Shown here in pieces: positions 39,292 through 48,677 of a DNA stretch of 64,000 nt. Source of the DNA: Bradyrhizobium diazoefficiens (lineage in GTDB: Bacteria > Pseudomonadota > Alphaproteobacteria > Rhizobiales > Xanthobacteraceae); assembly GCF_018131015.1 (NCBI RefSeq), contig NZ_JAFCJJ010000002.1, positions 62,001 to 126,000 on the forward strand. The letters are read 5' to 3'. The translations under genes and the position numbers were made by a program. Under the pieces are notes generated by a model, which worked only from the letters and a program-made list of their open reading frames with translations, was not told where the DNA came from and made no database searches. How positions within the stretch are numbered: the stretch's first letter is position 1; each line of letters starts with the position of its first letter.

Positions 39292-41250
39292 TTACGCCGC
39301 CTTTTTCGGCGGGGGCTTGCGCTGACGCAGAAAGCGGCCGAGCAGCTTGCGCTTGCCCTTGCGCGGAATCAGGTCGACGTCGCTGACGAGCTTGGCGCCG
39401 CCCTTGCGGCGCTCCAGCACGATCTTGCGGCTGTGGAAGGCCTCCAGCTCGACGCGATGCGCGACGCTGACGATCGTTGCCTTCGGCAGTTCGTCGGTGA
39501 CCGTCTTCATCATCCTGTCCTGGCTCTTCTCATCGAGCGCCGAGGTCGCCTCGTCCAGCACGACGATGTCGGGATTGTGCAGCAACAGCCGCGCAAAGGC
39601 GAGGCGCTGCTTCTCGCCGCCGGACAGCGTCTGGTCCCACGGTCCCTCCTCCTCGATCTTCTCCTTGAGATGATCGAGGCCGACCTTGTGCAGGGCTGCA
39701 CCGATCTCCTCGACGGTCCAGTCGTCGGCGCCGCCGGGATAGGCGACGGCGCGGCGCAGGGAGCCGGAGGGAACGTAGGGCCGCTGCGGCAGCATGAACA
39801 GGCGCCGGTCCGGGTGGAAGTTGACGCTGCCGCCGCCCCATGGCCAGAGCCCGGCGATGGCACGCACCAGCGTGCTCTTGCCGGTGCCGGATTCGCCGGC
39901 GACCAGCAGCCGCTCGCCGGGCTCGATCACCACGTCGGTCTCGCCGACCACCGCGGTGCCGTCGTCGAGCGTCACCGAGAGATCGTGCAGCTCCAGCATG
40001 GCCTCGTTGCTGGTCTCGCCGCGCTTGATGCGGCCGAGCCCGTCGCCCTGCTCGGCGCGCTCGAGGCCGTCCAGCGACATCATCAGCGAGGCGATGCGGC
40101 GTGCGCAGGCGTTCCAGTCGGCCAGCCGCGGGTAGTTGTCGACCAGCCAGCCGAACGCGCTTTGCACGATGGTGAAGGCGGACGCCGCCTGCATCACCTG
40201 CCCGAGCGTCATGCTGCCGTCGAGGAATTTTGGCGCGCAGAGCAGGAGAGGGACGACGGGCGCAACGAGGCTCGACCCCTGCGACACCAGCGTGGTGCGC
40301 ATGTGCTGCCCCGCGAGCCGGGCCCACTGCCGAAGCACGCTGGTGAAGTTGCGATCGATGCCGTCGCGCTCCTCGTCCTCGCCGCCGAGCAGCGCGATGC
40401 TCTCGCCGTTTTCACGCACACGCGTCAGCGTGTAGCGGAAATCGGCTTCGGCCTGGTTCTTGTCCTCGGAGACCTGCACGAAGCGCCTGCCGATCACCAG
40501 GATCGAGCCCGAGGCGATCGCGGCGTAAACGACGGCGGCGATCACGAGGAAGCCGGGAATGGTGACGGACGTTCCTCCGAGCGTCACGGTGAGCGCCCCG
40601 CCGATGGTCCAGAGCACGACGATGAAGGTCGCAGCCGACAACAGCGCGGAGGTCACGCCGGCAAGGAAATCGACCGGCGAATCCGTTGCAACCCGCAGAT
40701 CCTCCGCGATCCGGTATTCGGGGTTCTTGTGGTCGCCCTCGACGAGGTTGAGCTGGTAGTAGCGGCCGTTCGCGAGCCAGCGCGTCAGCACGCTTGCCGT
40801 GAGCCAGGCGCGCCAGCGCCGCTGGATGCCCATGCGCGCAAACACCTGCGCGACGCCGAGCGCGACGCTGCCGATCGCGAGCGGGAAGAACATCGCGGTG
40901 AGGTGGAAGACGGTCGTCGCGTCGCGCTTCTCGATCGCGTCGAAGATCGCGCGATTCCAGACATTGATGCCGTACTGGAATCCGACTGTCAGGACGATCA
41001 TGAGCCCGAGGCCGATCGAAAGCGGCCACGCCAGCCGGTCGCCCTTGCGGGCCCAGAAGCCCCGCGCGCTGATCCAGAACCGCGTCAGCAAATAGTCCTT
41101 GCGCGCCTGCTCGATCTCCTCAGGCGAAAGCGTGGGATCCGGTTCGAGCATTTCGGGCGGCGGCGGAGCCACCTCGTCGCCGTTTTCGCCGGTAATGTCG
41201 ACGATCGGCGGTCGCTCGCGCTCCCCACGTTTTCCTGCCGGCTTCTCCAT
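39292..41250 (-). CDS. ABC transporter, SbmA/BacA-like permease fused to ATPase (YddA type)
   Basis: 652 residues. An N-terminal cytosolic head of ~75 residues precedes six helices of the ABC_membrane_2 type (LAWPLSIGLGLMIVLTVG; MFFPLAIGSVALGVAQV; YRIAEDLRVATDSPVDF). The ATPase has Walker A GESGTGKST, signature LSGGEKQRLAFARLLL and Walker B IVVLDEATSALDE. Members of this group import peptides or vitamin B12-like compounds, or support membrane lipid processing (BacA-related). It is 39 nt downstream of the histidine kinase gene, so it is probably co-transcribed. Confidence 0.9.
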   Translation of the reverse strand: MEKPAGKRGERERPPIVDITGENGDEVAPPPPEMLEPDPTLSPEEIEQARKDYLLTRFWISARGFWARKGDRLAWPLSIGLGLMIVLTVGFQYGINVWNRAIFDAIEKRDATTVFHLTAMFFPLAIGSVALGVAQVFARMGIQRRWRAWLTASVLTRWLANGRYYQLNLVEGDHKNPEYRIAEDLRVATDSPVDFLAGVTSALLSAATFIVVLWTIGGALTVTLGGTSVTIPGFLVIAAVVYAAIASGSILVIGRRFVQVSEDKNQAEADFRYTLTRVRENGESIALLGGEDEERDGIDRNFTSVLRQWARLAGQHMRTTLVSQGSSLVAPVVPLLLCAPKFLDGSMTLGQVMQAASAFTIVQSAFGWLVDNYPRLADWNACARRIASLMMSLDGLERAEQGDGLGRIKRGETSNEAMLELHDLSVTLDDGTAVVGETDVVIEPGERLLVAGESGTGKSTLVRAIAGLWPWGGGSVNFHPDRRLFMLPQRPYVPSGSLRRAVAYPGGADDWTVEEIGAALHKVGLDHLKEKIEEEGPWDQTLSGGEKQRLAFARLLLHNPDIVVLDEATSALDEKSQDRMMKTVTDELPKATIVSVAHRVELEAFHSRKIVLERRKGGAKLVSDVDLIPRKGKRKLLGRFLRQRKPPPKKAA

Positions 41251-41289
41251 CGCCGGATAACGCGACCGGTTCCCGGCGGTTCCGCGGCT

Positions 41290-43428
41290 CTATTCGGCGG
41301 CGCCGTCGCGCACCCGCCGCAGCCGTGCGGCCCTGTGAAGGACCTGCGACAGCTCCTCGATCGAATAGGGTTTTTGCACGACATCGAATCCGAGGCCGCC
41401 CTCCTGCGACAGCGCCTGGCTGTAGCCGGTGGTCAGCACAACCGGCACGCCGATGCCGCGATCGCGGATCGCCCGCGCGAGATCGAGGCCGGTCATGCCC
41501 GGCATCACCACGTCGGTGAACACGACGTCGAAACGATCGGCATCCACGACGAGCTCGGCGAGCGCATCGGTGGCGTTGTCGATCAGCGTGATGCTGTAGC
41601 CGAGCTCGGTGAGGCCGTCGGCGGCGAAATTGGCGAGCTCGATATTGTCCTCCACCAGCAGCACCGACATGCCGCTGCCGGCGACCGCCGGCGCCGTGTT
41701 CGGCGCCTGCCGCCGCGGCAGGAGGTCCGCCGGCACGCGCGGCAGATAGAGGCAGAACGTGCTGCCCTGGCCGACTTCGCTCCGAACCGTCACCTCGCCG
41801 CCCGACTGGCGGGCGAAGCCGAACACCTGCGACAGGCCGAGGCCGGTACCCGCGCCGACCTGCTTGGTGGTGAAGAACGGCTCGAAGATGCGGCCGATAC
41901 GCGCGGCCGGAATGCCGATGCCGGTGTCGCCGACGGCAACGCTGACGAACCCGTGGCTGGCCGTGAGATGCGCCAGCGTCTCCGGAACGGATGTCGTCCC
42001 CTCGACCGTGAAGGTGATGCTGCCCTTGCCCTGCATGGCGTCCCGGGCATTGGTCGCCATGTTGATCAGCGCGGTCTCGAACTGGCCGGCATCGGCGTTG
42101 ACGATGCAGGGCTCCGCCGGCAGTTGCATGGTGATCCGGATGGCGGGTCCGAGCAGCGTGGCCAGCATGTCGCGCAGCGATTGAATCCGCTCGCCGACGT
42201 CGAATAGTTCCGGCTTGAGGGTCTGGCGCCGCGCGAAGGCCAGAAGCTGCGAGGTCAGCTTGGCGGCGCGCGCAACCGCTTCCGCGATCGCGGTGATGTA
42301 GCGCTGCCGCCGCTCCTCGCTCAGTTGCGGCCGGTTCAACAGGTCGACGGAGGCGCGGATCACGGTCAGCAGGTTGTTGAAGTCATGTGCCACGCCGCCG
42401 GTGAGCTGGCCGAGCGCCTCGAGGCGCTGGCTGTGCTTGAGCGCCTCCTCGGCCTCGCGCCGCTTGGCGGCCTCGGCCTGCAGATGCTGGGTGCGCCGGA
42501 ACGCGAAGGCAAGCAGCAGGAACAAGAGGGCGGTCGCCGGAATGCCGAACACCAGGTGCTGGCCGATGGTGGCGAACCAGCGCGCGCGGATCGCGGAGGT
42601 CTCGAGGCCGGCGCTGATATAGATCGGATATTCGGCGACGCGCCGGTAGCCGACGCGGCGCTCGATCCCGTCGAGCGGCCAGACGATGGTCATGAGGCTG
42701 TGCTCGCGGCTCGCCGCGACCTTGCGGCCGACCGGCCCGTTGGGGTCCAGCCTGAGGTCGCCGTCGAGCCGCGGGTAATGCGCGAGCAGCACGCCGTCGG
42801 CGCGACCCATCGCAAAGAAGCTGCCGGGGTCGGAGCCGATCCTGGCGTAGAAGCTCTCGAAATATTCCGGCAGGACGGAGGCCTGGATCACGCCGATGAA
42901 GCTGCCGTCCTCGGTGTCGCGCCGGTGGCTCATGCCGAAGAAGCGCGCGCCCTGATAGGGCGGGCGCGGCGTCAGCGAGGTGCCGATGAAGGTGCCGATG
43001 TTCTGGTCGACATGGGCGATGAAGTAGTCGCGGTCCGCGAAGCTCTGCTCCGGTGGCGGCGAGGCGAGGCTGTTGACCAGCGCCGATCCGTTCGCATCGA
43101 AGATCCACGCCGATTTGAGCTGCGGCAGCGAATCGGTCAGCCGCTTCAGGCGCCGGTGCAGCGCCGGTTCGCGCGCGCGGATGACGTCGTCGGGAAGGCC
43201 GCGCACGACCTCGTTGAGCTCGGCGAGGCTGCGGTCGATGGTCTCGAACACCTTCAGCGCATGCTCGTGCGCAACGTCGAGGGTGCGCTCGATTTCGCGG
43301 TCGGCGATGTCCTGGGTCGATGTGTAGGAGATCGTTGCGGCGATGACGAACAGCGCAACCGGCAGCGCCAGGGATGCCGCCATCATCCACTGCAACAGTC
43401 TCAGCGAGTTACGTTGCGCGCCCTGCAC
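41290..43428 (-). CDS. hybrid sensor histidine kinase/response regulator
   Basis: 712 residues from GTG at 43428, which has GGAG 6 nt upstream (GTG at 43485 is the alternative). The order is TM1 (MMAASLALPVALFVIAA), a periplasmic PDC-type sensor of ~250 residues, TM2 (GIPATALLFLLLAFAFR), HisKA with H-box GGVAHDFNNLLTV, HATPase with NMATNARDAM and GTGLGLSQVFGF, then a C-terminal receiver (LLVEDNIELA; phospho-Asp in VVFTDVVMPGM; VQKPYS). It probably senses a small extracellular ligand. The output regulator is not encoded next to it; the receiver may relay phosphate. Confidence 0.92.
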   Translation of the reverse strand: MQGAQRNSLRLLQWMMAASLALPVALFVIAATISYTSTQDIADREIERTLDVAHEHALKVFETIDRSLAELNEVVRGLPDDVIRAREPALHRRLKRLTDSLPQLKSAWIFDANGSALVNSLASPPPEQSFADRDYFIAHVDQNIGTFIGTSLTPRPPYQGARFFGMSHRRDTEDGSFIGVIQASVLPEYFESFYARIGSDPGSFFAMGRADGVLLAHYPRLDGDLRLDPNGPVGRKVAASREHSLMTIVWPLDGIERRVGYRRVAEYPIYISAGLETSAIRARWFATIGQHLVFGIPATALLFLLLAFAFRRTQHLQAEAAKRREAEEALKHSQRLEALGQLTGGVAHDFNNLLTVIRASVDLLNRPQLSEERRQRYITAIAEAVARAAKLTSQLLAFARRQTLKPELFDVGERIQSLRDMLATLLGPAIRITMQLPAEPCIVNADAGQFETALINMATNARDAMQGKGSITFTVEGTTSVPETLAHLTASHGFVSVAVGDTGIGIPAARIGRIFEPFFTTKQVGAGTGLGLSQVFGFARQSGGEVTVRSEVGQGSTFCLYLPRVPADLLPRRQAPNTAPAVAGSGMSVLLVEDNIELANFAADGLTELGYSITLIDNATDALAELVVDADRFDVVFTDVVMPGMTGLDLARAIRDRGIGVPVVLTTGYSQALSQEGGLGFDVVQKPYSIEELSQVLHRAARLRRVRDGAAE

Positions 43429-43613
43429 AGTCGCTCCGGTCCCTGACCGGACTCTACGCGAATTCCGCGCCGGGAAGGAAGCCACTTATGGGTGGAACCG
43501 GAGGTTGTATTCCGGCGGGTCGCCCGTAGAGCGGAGTAGGATATATTCTGCTGAATTTGGCGCCTGCCGCAGCATGGCCCGGCCATCCCGGCCGGGGACC
43601 GCAGCAGGAATTG

Positions 43614-43648
43614 ACGCCTAGACCTGACGCCTAGACTTGGCACGCCTA
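43614..43648. repeat. short tandem repeat just after the sdhB stop
   Basis: Read on the minus strand, about three copies of CAAGTCTAGGCGT-like sequence run through and past the sdhB stop, the last with one substitution (CAGGTCTAGGCGT). Each carries a TAG. They look like local slippage duplication at the gene end. Confidence 0.75.
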
Positions 43649-44428
43649 GACTTGGCGCTCGACCATCTTGAGCTTGAGCTCGGCGATGGCTTCCGCCGGG
43701 TTCAGGCCCTTCGGGCAGGCCTTGGCGCAGTTCATGATGGTGTGGCAGCGGTAGAGGCGGAACGGGTCCTCGAGATTGTCGAGCCGCTCGCCGGTCGCCT
43801 CGTCGCGTGAATCGGAGACCCAGCGGTTGGCCTGGAGCAGGGCTGCCGGGCCGAGATAGCGCTCGCTGTTCCACCAATAGCTCGGGCACGAGGTCGAGCA
43901 GCAGGCGCAGAGGATGCACTCGTAGAGGCCGTCGAGCTTCTCGCGGTCCTCGTGGCTCTGCCGCCATTCCTTCTGCGGGGTCGGCGAGGTCGTCTTCAGC
44001 CACGGCTCGACCGAGGCGTATTGCGCGTAGAAATTGGTGAGGTCGGGAACGAGGTCCTTCACTACCGGCTGGTGCGGCAGCGGATTGACCTTCACCGCGC
44101 CGTCCTTGACGTCGTGCATCGAGCGGGTGCAGGCCAGCGTGTTCTGGCCGTCGATGTTCATGGCGCAGGAGCCGCAGACGCCTTCGCGGCAGGAGCGACG
44201 GAAGGTCAGCGACGGGTCGATGTGGTTCTTGATCCAGATCAGGCCGTCCAGCACCATCGGACCGCAATCATTGGTGTCGACGTAGTAGGTGTCGACGCTC
44301 GGATTCTTGCCGTCGTCCGGGTTCCAGCGATAGACGCGGAATTCGCGAAGCTCGGTCGCGCCCGCGGGCTTCGGCCAGGTCTTGCCGCCGGTGATCCTGG
44401 AGTTCTTCGGAAGTGCGAATTCAACCAT
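43646..44428 (-). CDS. sdhB: succinate dehydrogenase iron-sulfur subunit
   Basis: 260 residues. It carries the three Fe-S clusters that pass electrons from FAD in SdhA to ubiquinone. The N-terminal 2Fe-2S cluster is [13 protein letters not shown] plus a further Cys. The 4Fe-4S ligands are [16 protein letters not shown], and the 3Fe-4S region is [17 protein letters not shown]. It is the last gene of the sdhCDAB operon, 45 nt after sdhA. It ends in a short tandem repeat. Confidence 0.98.
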   Translation of the reverse strand: MVEFALPKNSRITGGKTWPKPAGATELREFRVYRWNPDDGKNPSVDTYYVDTNDCGPMVLDGLIWIKNHIDPSLTFRRSCREGVCGSCAMNIDGQNTLACTRSMHDVKDGAVKVNPLPHQPVVKDLVPDLTNFYAQYASVEPWLKTTSPTPQKEWRQSHEDREKLDGLYECILCACCSTSCPSYWWNSERYLGPAALLQANRWVSDSRDEATGERLDNLEDPFRLYRCHTIMNCAKACPKGLNPAEAIAELKLKMVERQV

Positions 44429-44473
44429 TTCGATAGGGCTTTCGCTGTTCGTTTCTCAGTACACGCGCGTCGC

Positions 44474-46309
44474 TTAGTAAACGCGAGCTTTGGGCGGGAT
44501 GTACTGCACGTCGTTGGTCATGGTGTAGTTGTGAACCGGGCGGTACTCGATCTTGACCTTGCCGGCATCGTCCAGCCAGGCCAGCGTGTGCTTCATCCAG
44601 TTCTTGTCGTCGCGCTCGGAGAAGTCCTCGCGCGCATGGGCGCCGCGGCTCTCGGTGCGGTTGGCGGCCGAGTTCATCGTCACCACCGCCTGCGAGATCA
44701 AATTGTCGAACTCCAGCGTCTCGACCAGGTCGGAATTCCACACCAGAGAGCGGTCGGACACGGCGATGTCGGTGATGCCGCTGTGCACCTTCTGGATCAG
44801 GTTCTGGCCTTCGCTCAGCACCTCGCCGGTGCGGAACACCGCGCAGTTGGTCTGCATCACGTTCTGCATGCCTTCGCGCAGCTTTGCGGTCGGCGTGCCG
44901 CCGGAGGCGTAGCGGTAGTGGTCGAGGCGGCCGAGCGCGAGCTCGGCGGAGTTCGCCGGCAGCTCCGGCTGCTTGCCGTTGGGCGTCAGCTTCTCGGCGA
45001 GCCGGAGCGCTGCGGCGCGGCCGAACACGACGAGGTCGATCAGCGAGTTCGAGCCGAGGCGGTTGGCGCCGTGCACGGAGACGCAGGCGGCCTCGCCGAT
45101 CGCCATCAGGCCCGGGATGATGGCGTTGTCGTCGCCGTCCTTCTTGGTCAGCACTTCGCCGTGATAGTTGGTCGGGATGCCGCCCATGTTGTAGTGCACG
45201 GTCGGCACGATCGGGATCGGCTCGCGCGTCACATCGACATTGGCGAAGATCTTTGCGGATTCGGAGATGCCCGGCAGGCGCTCGGCCAGAACCGCGGGAT
45301 CGAGGTGGTCGAGATGCAGGAAGATGTGATCGTTCTTCTTGCCGACGCCGCGGCCTTCGCGGATCTCGATGGTCATCGCGCGCGAGACGACGTCGCGCGA
45401 GGCGAGGTCCTTGGCCGACGGCGCATAGCGCTCCATGAAGCGCTCGCCCTCGGAGTTGACGAGATAGCCGCCCTCGCCGCGGGCGCCCTCGGTGACGAGG
45501 CAGCCCGAGCCGTAGATGCCGGTCGGATGGAACTGCACGAACTCCATGTCCTGCATCGGCAGGCCGGCGCGCAGCACCATGCCGCCGCCGTCACCGGTGC
45601 AGGTGTGCGCCGAGGTGCAGGAGGCGTAGGCGCGGCCATAGCCACCAGTGGCCAGGATCGTGGTCTGGGCCCGGAAGCGGTGCAGCGTGCCGTCGTCGAG
45701 CTTGAGCGCGATGACGCCGCGGCAGGTGCCCTGGTCGTCCATGATCAGGTCGATGGCGAAGAACTCGATGAAAAACTCGGCCGCGTGGCGCAGCGACTGG
45801 CCGTACATCGTATGCAGCATGGCGTGGCCGGTGCGGTCCGCGGCAGCGCAGGTGCGCTGCGCCTGGCTCTTGCCGAACTCGGTGGTCATGCCGCCGAACG
45901 GGCGCTGGTAGATCTTGCCGTCCTCGGTGCGCGAGAACGGCACGCCCCAATGCTCGAGCTCGTAGACCGCGTCGGGCGCGTTGCGCACCATGTACTCGAT
46001 CGCGTCCTGGTCCCCTAGCCAGTCCGACCCCTTCACGGTGTCGTACATGTGCCAGCGCCAGTCGTCCTTGTGCATGTTGCCGAGCGAGGCGGAGATGCCG
46101 CCCTGCGCCGCGACCGTATGCGAGCGGGTCGGGAAAACCTTGGTGATGCAGGCCGTGCGCAGGCCGGCCTCGCTGCAGCCGACCACGGCGCGCAGGCCCG
46201 CGCCGCCGGCGCCGACCACGACCACGTCATAGGTGTGGTCTTCGATCGGATAGGCCTTGCCGTTGGTGGCGGGAGCGCCGTTGCCCTTGCCATTGGTCTC
46301 GTTGGCCAT
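44474..46309 (-). CDS. sdhA: succinate dehydrogenase flavoprotein subunit
   Basis: 611 residues. It has the FAD-binding [15 protein letters not shown] at about residue 31 and the covalent-FAD His in [18 protein letters not shown]. The substrate region includes [20 protein letters not shown] and active-site residues near [15 protein letters not shown]. It oxidises succinate to fumarate in the TCA cycle. It lies in the operon between sdhD (3 nt upstream) and sdhB. Confidence 0.98.
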   Translation of the reverse strand: MANETNGKGNGAPATNGKAYPIEDHTYDVVVVGAGGAGLRAVVGCSEAGLRTACITKVFPTRSHTVAAQGGISASLGNMHKDDWRWHMYDTVKGSDWLGDQDAIEYMVRNAPDAVYELEHWGVPFSRTEDGKIYQRPFGGMTTEFGKSQAQRTCAAADRTGHAMLHTMYGQSLRHAAEFFIEFFAIDLIMDDQGTCRGVIALKLDDGTLHRFRAQTTILATGGYGRAYASCTSAHTCTGDGGGMVLRAGLPMQDMEFVQFHPTGIYGSGCLVTEGARGEGGYLVNSEGERFMERYAPSAKDLASRDVVSRAMTIEIREGRGVGKKNDHIFLHLDHLDPAVLAERLPGISESAKIFANVDVTREPIPIVPTVHYNMGGIPTNYHGEVLTKKDGDDNAIIPGLMAIGEAACVSVHGANRLGSNSLIDLVVFGRAAALRLAEKLTPNGKQPELPANSAELALGRLDHYRYASGGTPTAKLREGMQNVMQTNCAVFRTGEVLSEGQNLIQKVHSGITDIAVSDRSLVWNSDLVETLEFDNLISQAVVTMNSAANRTESRGAHAREDFSERDDKNWMKHTLAWLDDAGKVKIEYRPVHNYTMTNDVQYIPPKARVY

Positions 46310-46312
46310 GGC

Positions 46313-46717
46313 TTACACTCCGGATGAAAGCTTCAGGATCGCGTAGATCGAGGCGAGCGCCACGGCGATCGAGAAGAAGTTGTTGAGCATGATCACCGCG
46401 AGCTTGAGCTTCTCGTTGTGAACGTAGTCCTCGATCACGACCTGCATGCCGATCTTCATGTGCCAGGTGCTGGCGACGATGAAGAACAGCATGATGATGG
46501 CGATCGGCAGCGAGCCGAGGGTCTGCGCCGCAAAAGCCTGGTTGCGGCCGAACAGCATCATGATGACGGCGATCGCCGGGATCATGATCAGCACCATCGC
46601 GACCCCGGTCATGCGCTGGCGCCAGAAATCGCCGGTGCCGGAATGCGCCGCGCCGAGATTGCGGACGCGGCCGAGCGGGGTGCGCATGCTGCGCTTGGGC
46701 GTATCGCTCGCGCTCAT
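46313..46717 (-). CDS. sdhD: succinate dehydrogenase membrane anchor subunit D
   Basis: 134 residues from ATG at 46717, which overlaps the sdhC stop (ATGA). Three TM helices: MTGVAMVLIMIPAIAVIMML, IAIIMLFFIVASTWHMKIGM and LAVIMLNNFFSIAVALASI. The axial heme/quinone region is in TWHMKIGMQVVIEDY. It anchors complex II in the inner membrane with SdhC. Confidence 0.95.
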   Translation of the reverse strand: MSASDTPKRSMRTPLGRVRNLGAAHSGTGDFWRQRMTGVAMVLIMIPAIAVIMMLFGRNQAFAAQTLGSLPIAIIMLFFIVASTWHMKIGMQVVIEDYVHNEKLKLAVIMLNNFFSIAVALASIYAILKLSSGV

Positions 46718-47112
46718 CGCACGCCTCCGATCGCATAGGCGATGATCCAGATCAGCACCGTCAGCACGATGCCGCCGATCAGCGCGCCCCAGGTCAGCGC
46801 TTCGCGCTCGTTGGCCTTGAAGCCGTAGCCGAGGTCCCACACGAAGTGCCGGATGCCGCTCAGCATATGGTGCATCAGCGCCCAGGTGTAGCCGAACACG
46901 ATCAGCCGTCCGAGGATGCTGCCGGTGAAGGCGAGGACATAGCCATAGGCGGCGGGGCCGGAGGCGGCTGCGATCAGCCACCAGGCCAGCAGCAGGGTTC
47001 CGACATAGAGCGCAATACCGGTAGCGCGGTGAACGATGGACAGCGCCATCGTCAGCGTCCAGCGGTAGGTTTGCAGGTGTGGTGAAAGCGGTCGTTCGAT
47101 CCGTGCGGTCAT
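46714..47112 (-). CDS. sdhC: succinate dehydrogenase cytochrome b556 subunit
   Basis: 132 residues, first gene of sdhCDAB. It has the SdhC signature RPLSPHLQTYRW near the N-terminus and SIVHRATGIALYVG in the first helix. The heme b His is in WALMHHMLSGIRHFVWD. Three TM helices are visible. The operon promoter should lie in the 519-nt gap upstream. Confidence 0.96.
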   Translation of the reverse strand: MTARIERPLSPHLQTYRWTLTMALSIVHRATGIALYVGTLLLAWWLIAAASGPAAYGYVLAFTGSILGRLIVFGYTWALMHHMLSGIRHFVWDLGYGFKANEREALTWGALIGGIVLTVLIWIIAYAIGGVR

Positions 47113-47631
47113 GGGCTTTGATGTTTATTGCGGCCCAAAGGGGCGCGCGGGGATCGCCAAAGGTCGGCTCTATTTACGGAGTCGGGTTGGCCTGCGCAAT
47201 CACCAAATCGCCATAAATCGAACCGGCGTTCAGCACTACCCCCTTGATGAAACAGGGCCAATCAGGAGCTTGGTATACCAGAGCAGTGGCGCGCCGACAA
47301 AAGAAAGAACATAAATTCATCTCTTCGCGCCGCGCCCGAGGGGCATTGAAATCACTATTGGAACGGCTCTCGCGCGGCGACCCGCGTTAACGGTTCGAAC
47401 CAGTCAGTTCATGGCCGCGGCGAGTGCTTGCGGCCGTAGTCGACAGCCTTCCAGTCGCCGCGCAACAACCTGATTTTCCGCCCCGCGAGGATATGCGCAC
47501 GCTGCATTCCACCCCGGACGGGAGCGGCGGCGTGTCGACCGGGCAAGCGAGATCGCTTACAGCACGGCTTGCAGCCCGCTCTGCTCGAGCGAATCGGAGA
47601 AGCTGCGGCCAGGCGCGGGGGCAGGTCAGGG
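47113..47631. other. 519-nt divergent intergenic region between sdhC and the TauE gene
   Basis: No convincing gene is seen. The sdh side (47113-47400) is AT-richer and contains the palindrome TGGTATACCA and a GCCCAAAGGGGC run. The TauE side (47400-47631) is GC-rich and has an open frame joining the TauE frame, but it does not look like a membrane-protein N-terminus. Both promoters should be here. Confidence 0.5.
47271..47280. promoter_or_regulatory. candidate operator palindrome upstream of sdhC
   Basis: TGGTATACCA is a perfect 10-bp dyad 158 nt upstream of the sdhC start. It fits the TNGTNNNACNA-type consensus used by many GntR-family regulators (with one spacer difference). No regulator gene is adjacent, so this is only a candidate. 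Confidence 0.3.
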
Positions 47632-48492
47632 GTGATTGCAGGTCTCGATCTCAAGGACATCGTCGAACTCGCGCTGCTGCTGATCGCAACCGGCGCGCTC
47701 TCCGGATTCCTCGCCGGTGTCTTCGGCATCGGCGGCGGCGCGATCCTCGTGCCGGTGTTTTACGAATGCTTCCGCATCGCCGGCGTGCCGCTGGAGGTGC
47801 GGATGCCGCTCTGCGTCGGCACCTCGCTCGCCGTGATCATTCCGACGTCAATCCGTTCGTTCCAGGCGCATTACAGGCGCGGCGCCGTCGACATGGCGAT
47901 CCTGCGCGTGTGGTGGCTGCCGATCGTGATCGGGGTCGTCGCCGGCAGCGTCATCGCGCGCTATGCGCCGGAGCGGCTGTTCAAGATCGTGTTCGTCTGC
48001 GTCGCCTGGTCGGCGGCTGCGCGTCTCATTTTCGCGCGCGAGGCCTGGAAATTCGGCGACGATCTGCCGAAGGGCGCCTTGATGCGGATTTACGGCTTCG
48101 GCGTCGGCATCCTCTCGACCCTGATGGGCATCGGCGGCGGCCTGTTCTCCAACCTGCTGATGACGTTCTACGGCCGTCCCATCCACCAGGCGGTCGCGAC
48201 GTCCTCGGCGCTCGCGGTGCTGATCTCGATCCCCGGCGCGCTCGGCTACATCTACGCAGGCTGGCCGGCGGCCGCTCACTATCCGGCCATCGCAGCGCTG
48301 CAACTCCCCTTCGCGCTCGGCTACGTCTCGCTGATCGGCGCCGTGCTGGTGATGCCGATGAGCCTCGTCACCGCGCCGCTCGGCGTGAGAGCCGCGCATG
48401 CGATGTCGAAGCGCACGCTGGAAGTCGCGTTCGGTTGTTATCTGTTCATCGTGGGAAGCAGGTTTGTGATGAGTCTCGTGGGCGGGCTGTGA
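47632..48492 (+). CDS. TauE/SafE family sulfite/organosulfonate exporter
   Basis: 286 residues from GTG at 47632, which has AGG upstream; an in-frame start 63 nt earlier gives a polar N-terminus and is less likely. The family pattern is LIATGALSGFLAGVFGIGGGAILVPVFY (first repeat) and ILSTLMGIGGGLFSNLLM (second repeat). About 8 helices are visible. It exports sulfite or sulfoacetate-type anions in characterised relatives; the substrate is not known here. It is convergent with the malonyl-CoA synthetase gene, with a family A repeat between. Confidence 0.85.
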   Translation: MIAGLDLKDIVELALLLIATGALSGFLAGVFGIGGGAILVPVFYECFRIAGVPLEVRMPLCVGTSLAVIIPTSIRSFQAHYRRGAVDMAILRVWWLPIVIGVVAGSVIARYAPERLFKIVFVCVAWSAAARLIFAREAWKFGDDLPKGALMRIYGFGVGILSTLMGIGGGLFSNLLMTFYGRPIHQAVATSSALAVLISIPGALGYIYAGWPAAAHYPAIAALQLPFALGYVSLIGAVLVMPMSLVTAPLGVRAAHAMSKRTLEVAFGCYLFIVGSRFVMSLVGGL

Positions 48493-48522
48493 GGAGTTAA
48501 GGGCATCCTCCTCACATCCAGT

Positions 48523-48629
48523 GTCATTCCCCGCGAAGGCGGGGAATCCAGTATTCCAGAGACAGTTGTGATTGAGCCGAGAAGCCGCGGCGTACTGGAT
48601 GCCCCGCCTGCGCCTGCGCGGGGCATGAC
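48523..48629. repeat. palindromic intergenic repeat, family A, copy 2
   Basis: It starts GTCATTCCCCGCGAAGGCGG and ends GCGCGGGGCATGAC. It shares internal ATCCAGTATTCCAGAG and GAAGCCGCGGCGTACTGGAT with copy 1 at 17434-17533. The right arm carries a small CCTGCGCCTGCGC duplication. It sits between convergent TauE and matB genes. Confidence 0.85.
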
Positions 48630-48677
48630 AGCATACCGGGTGGAGGCTCCTCGCAATGACGGCGACAGAGCGCCCCC

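Noticed and set aside
37436..43428. The HK/ABC/FkbM/VOC/PNPOx run as one dedicated pathway
   Set aside because: Gaps of 24-72 nt allow co-transcription of parts, but the functions have no evident common substrate, so a single pathway is not supported.
43952..46018. 688-codon plus-strand open frame over sdhA and sdhB
   Set aside because: Its frame is the exact antisense of the sdhA/sdhB genes, whose cofactor motifs are intact; GC-rich third positions keep such shadow frames open.
47409..47631. Short ORFs between sdhC and the TauE gene
   Set aside because: Basic, low-complexity translations with no ribosome binding site; the GC-rich composition explains the open frames.
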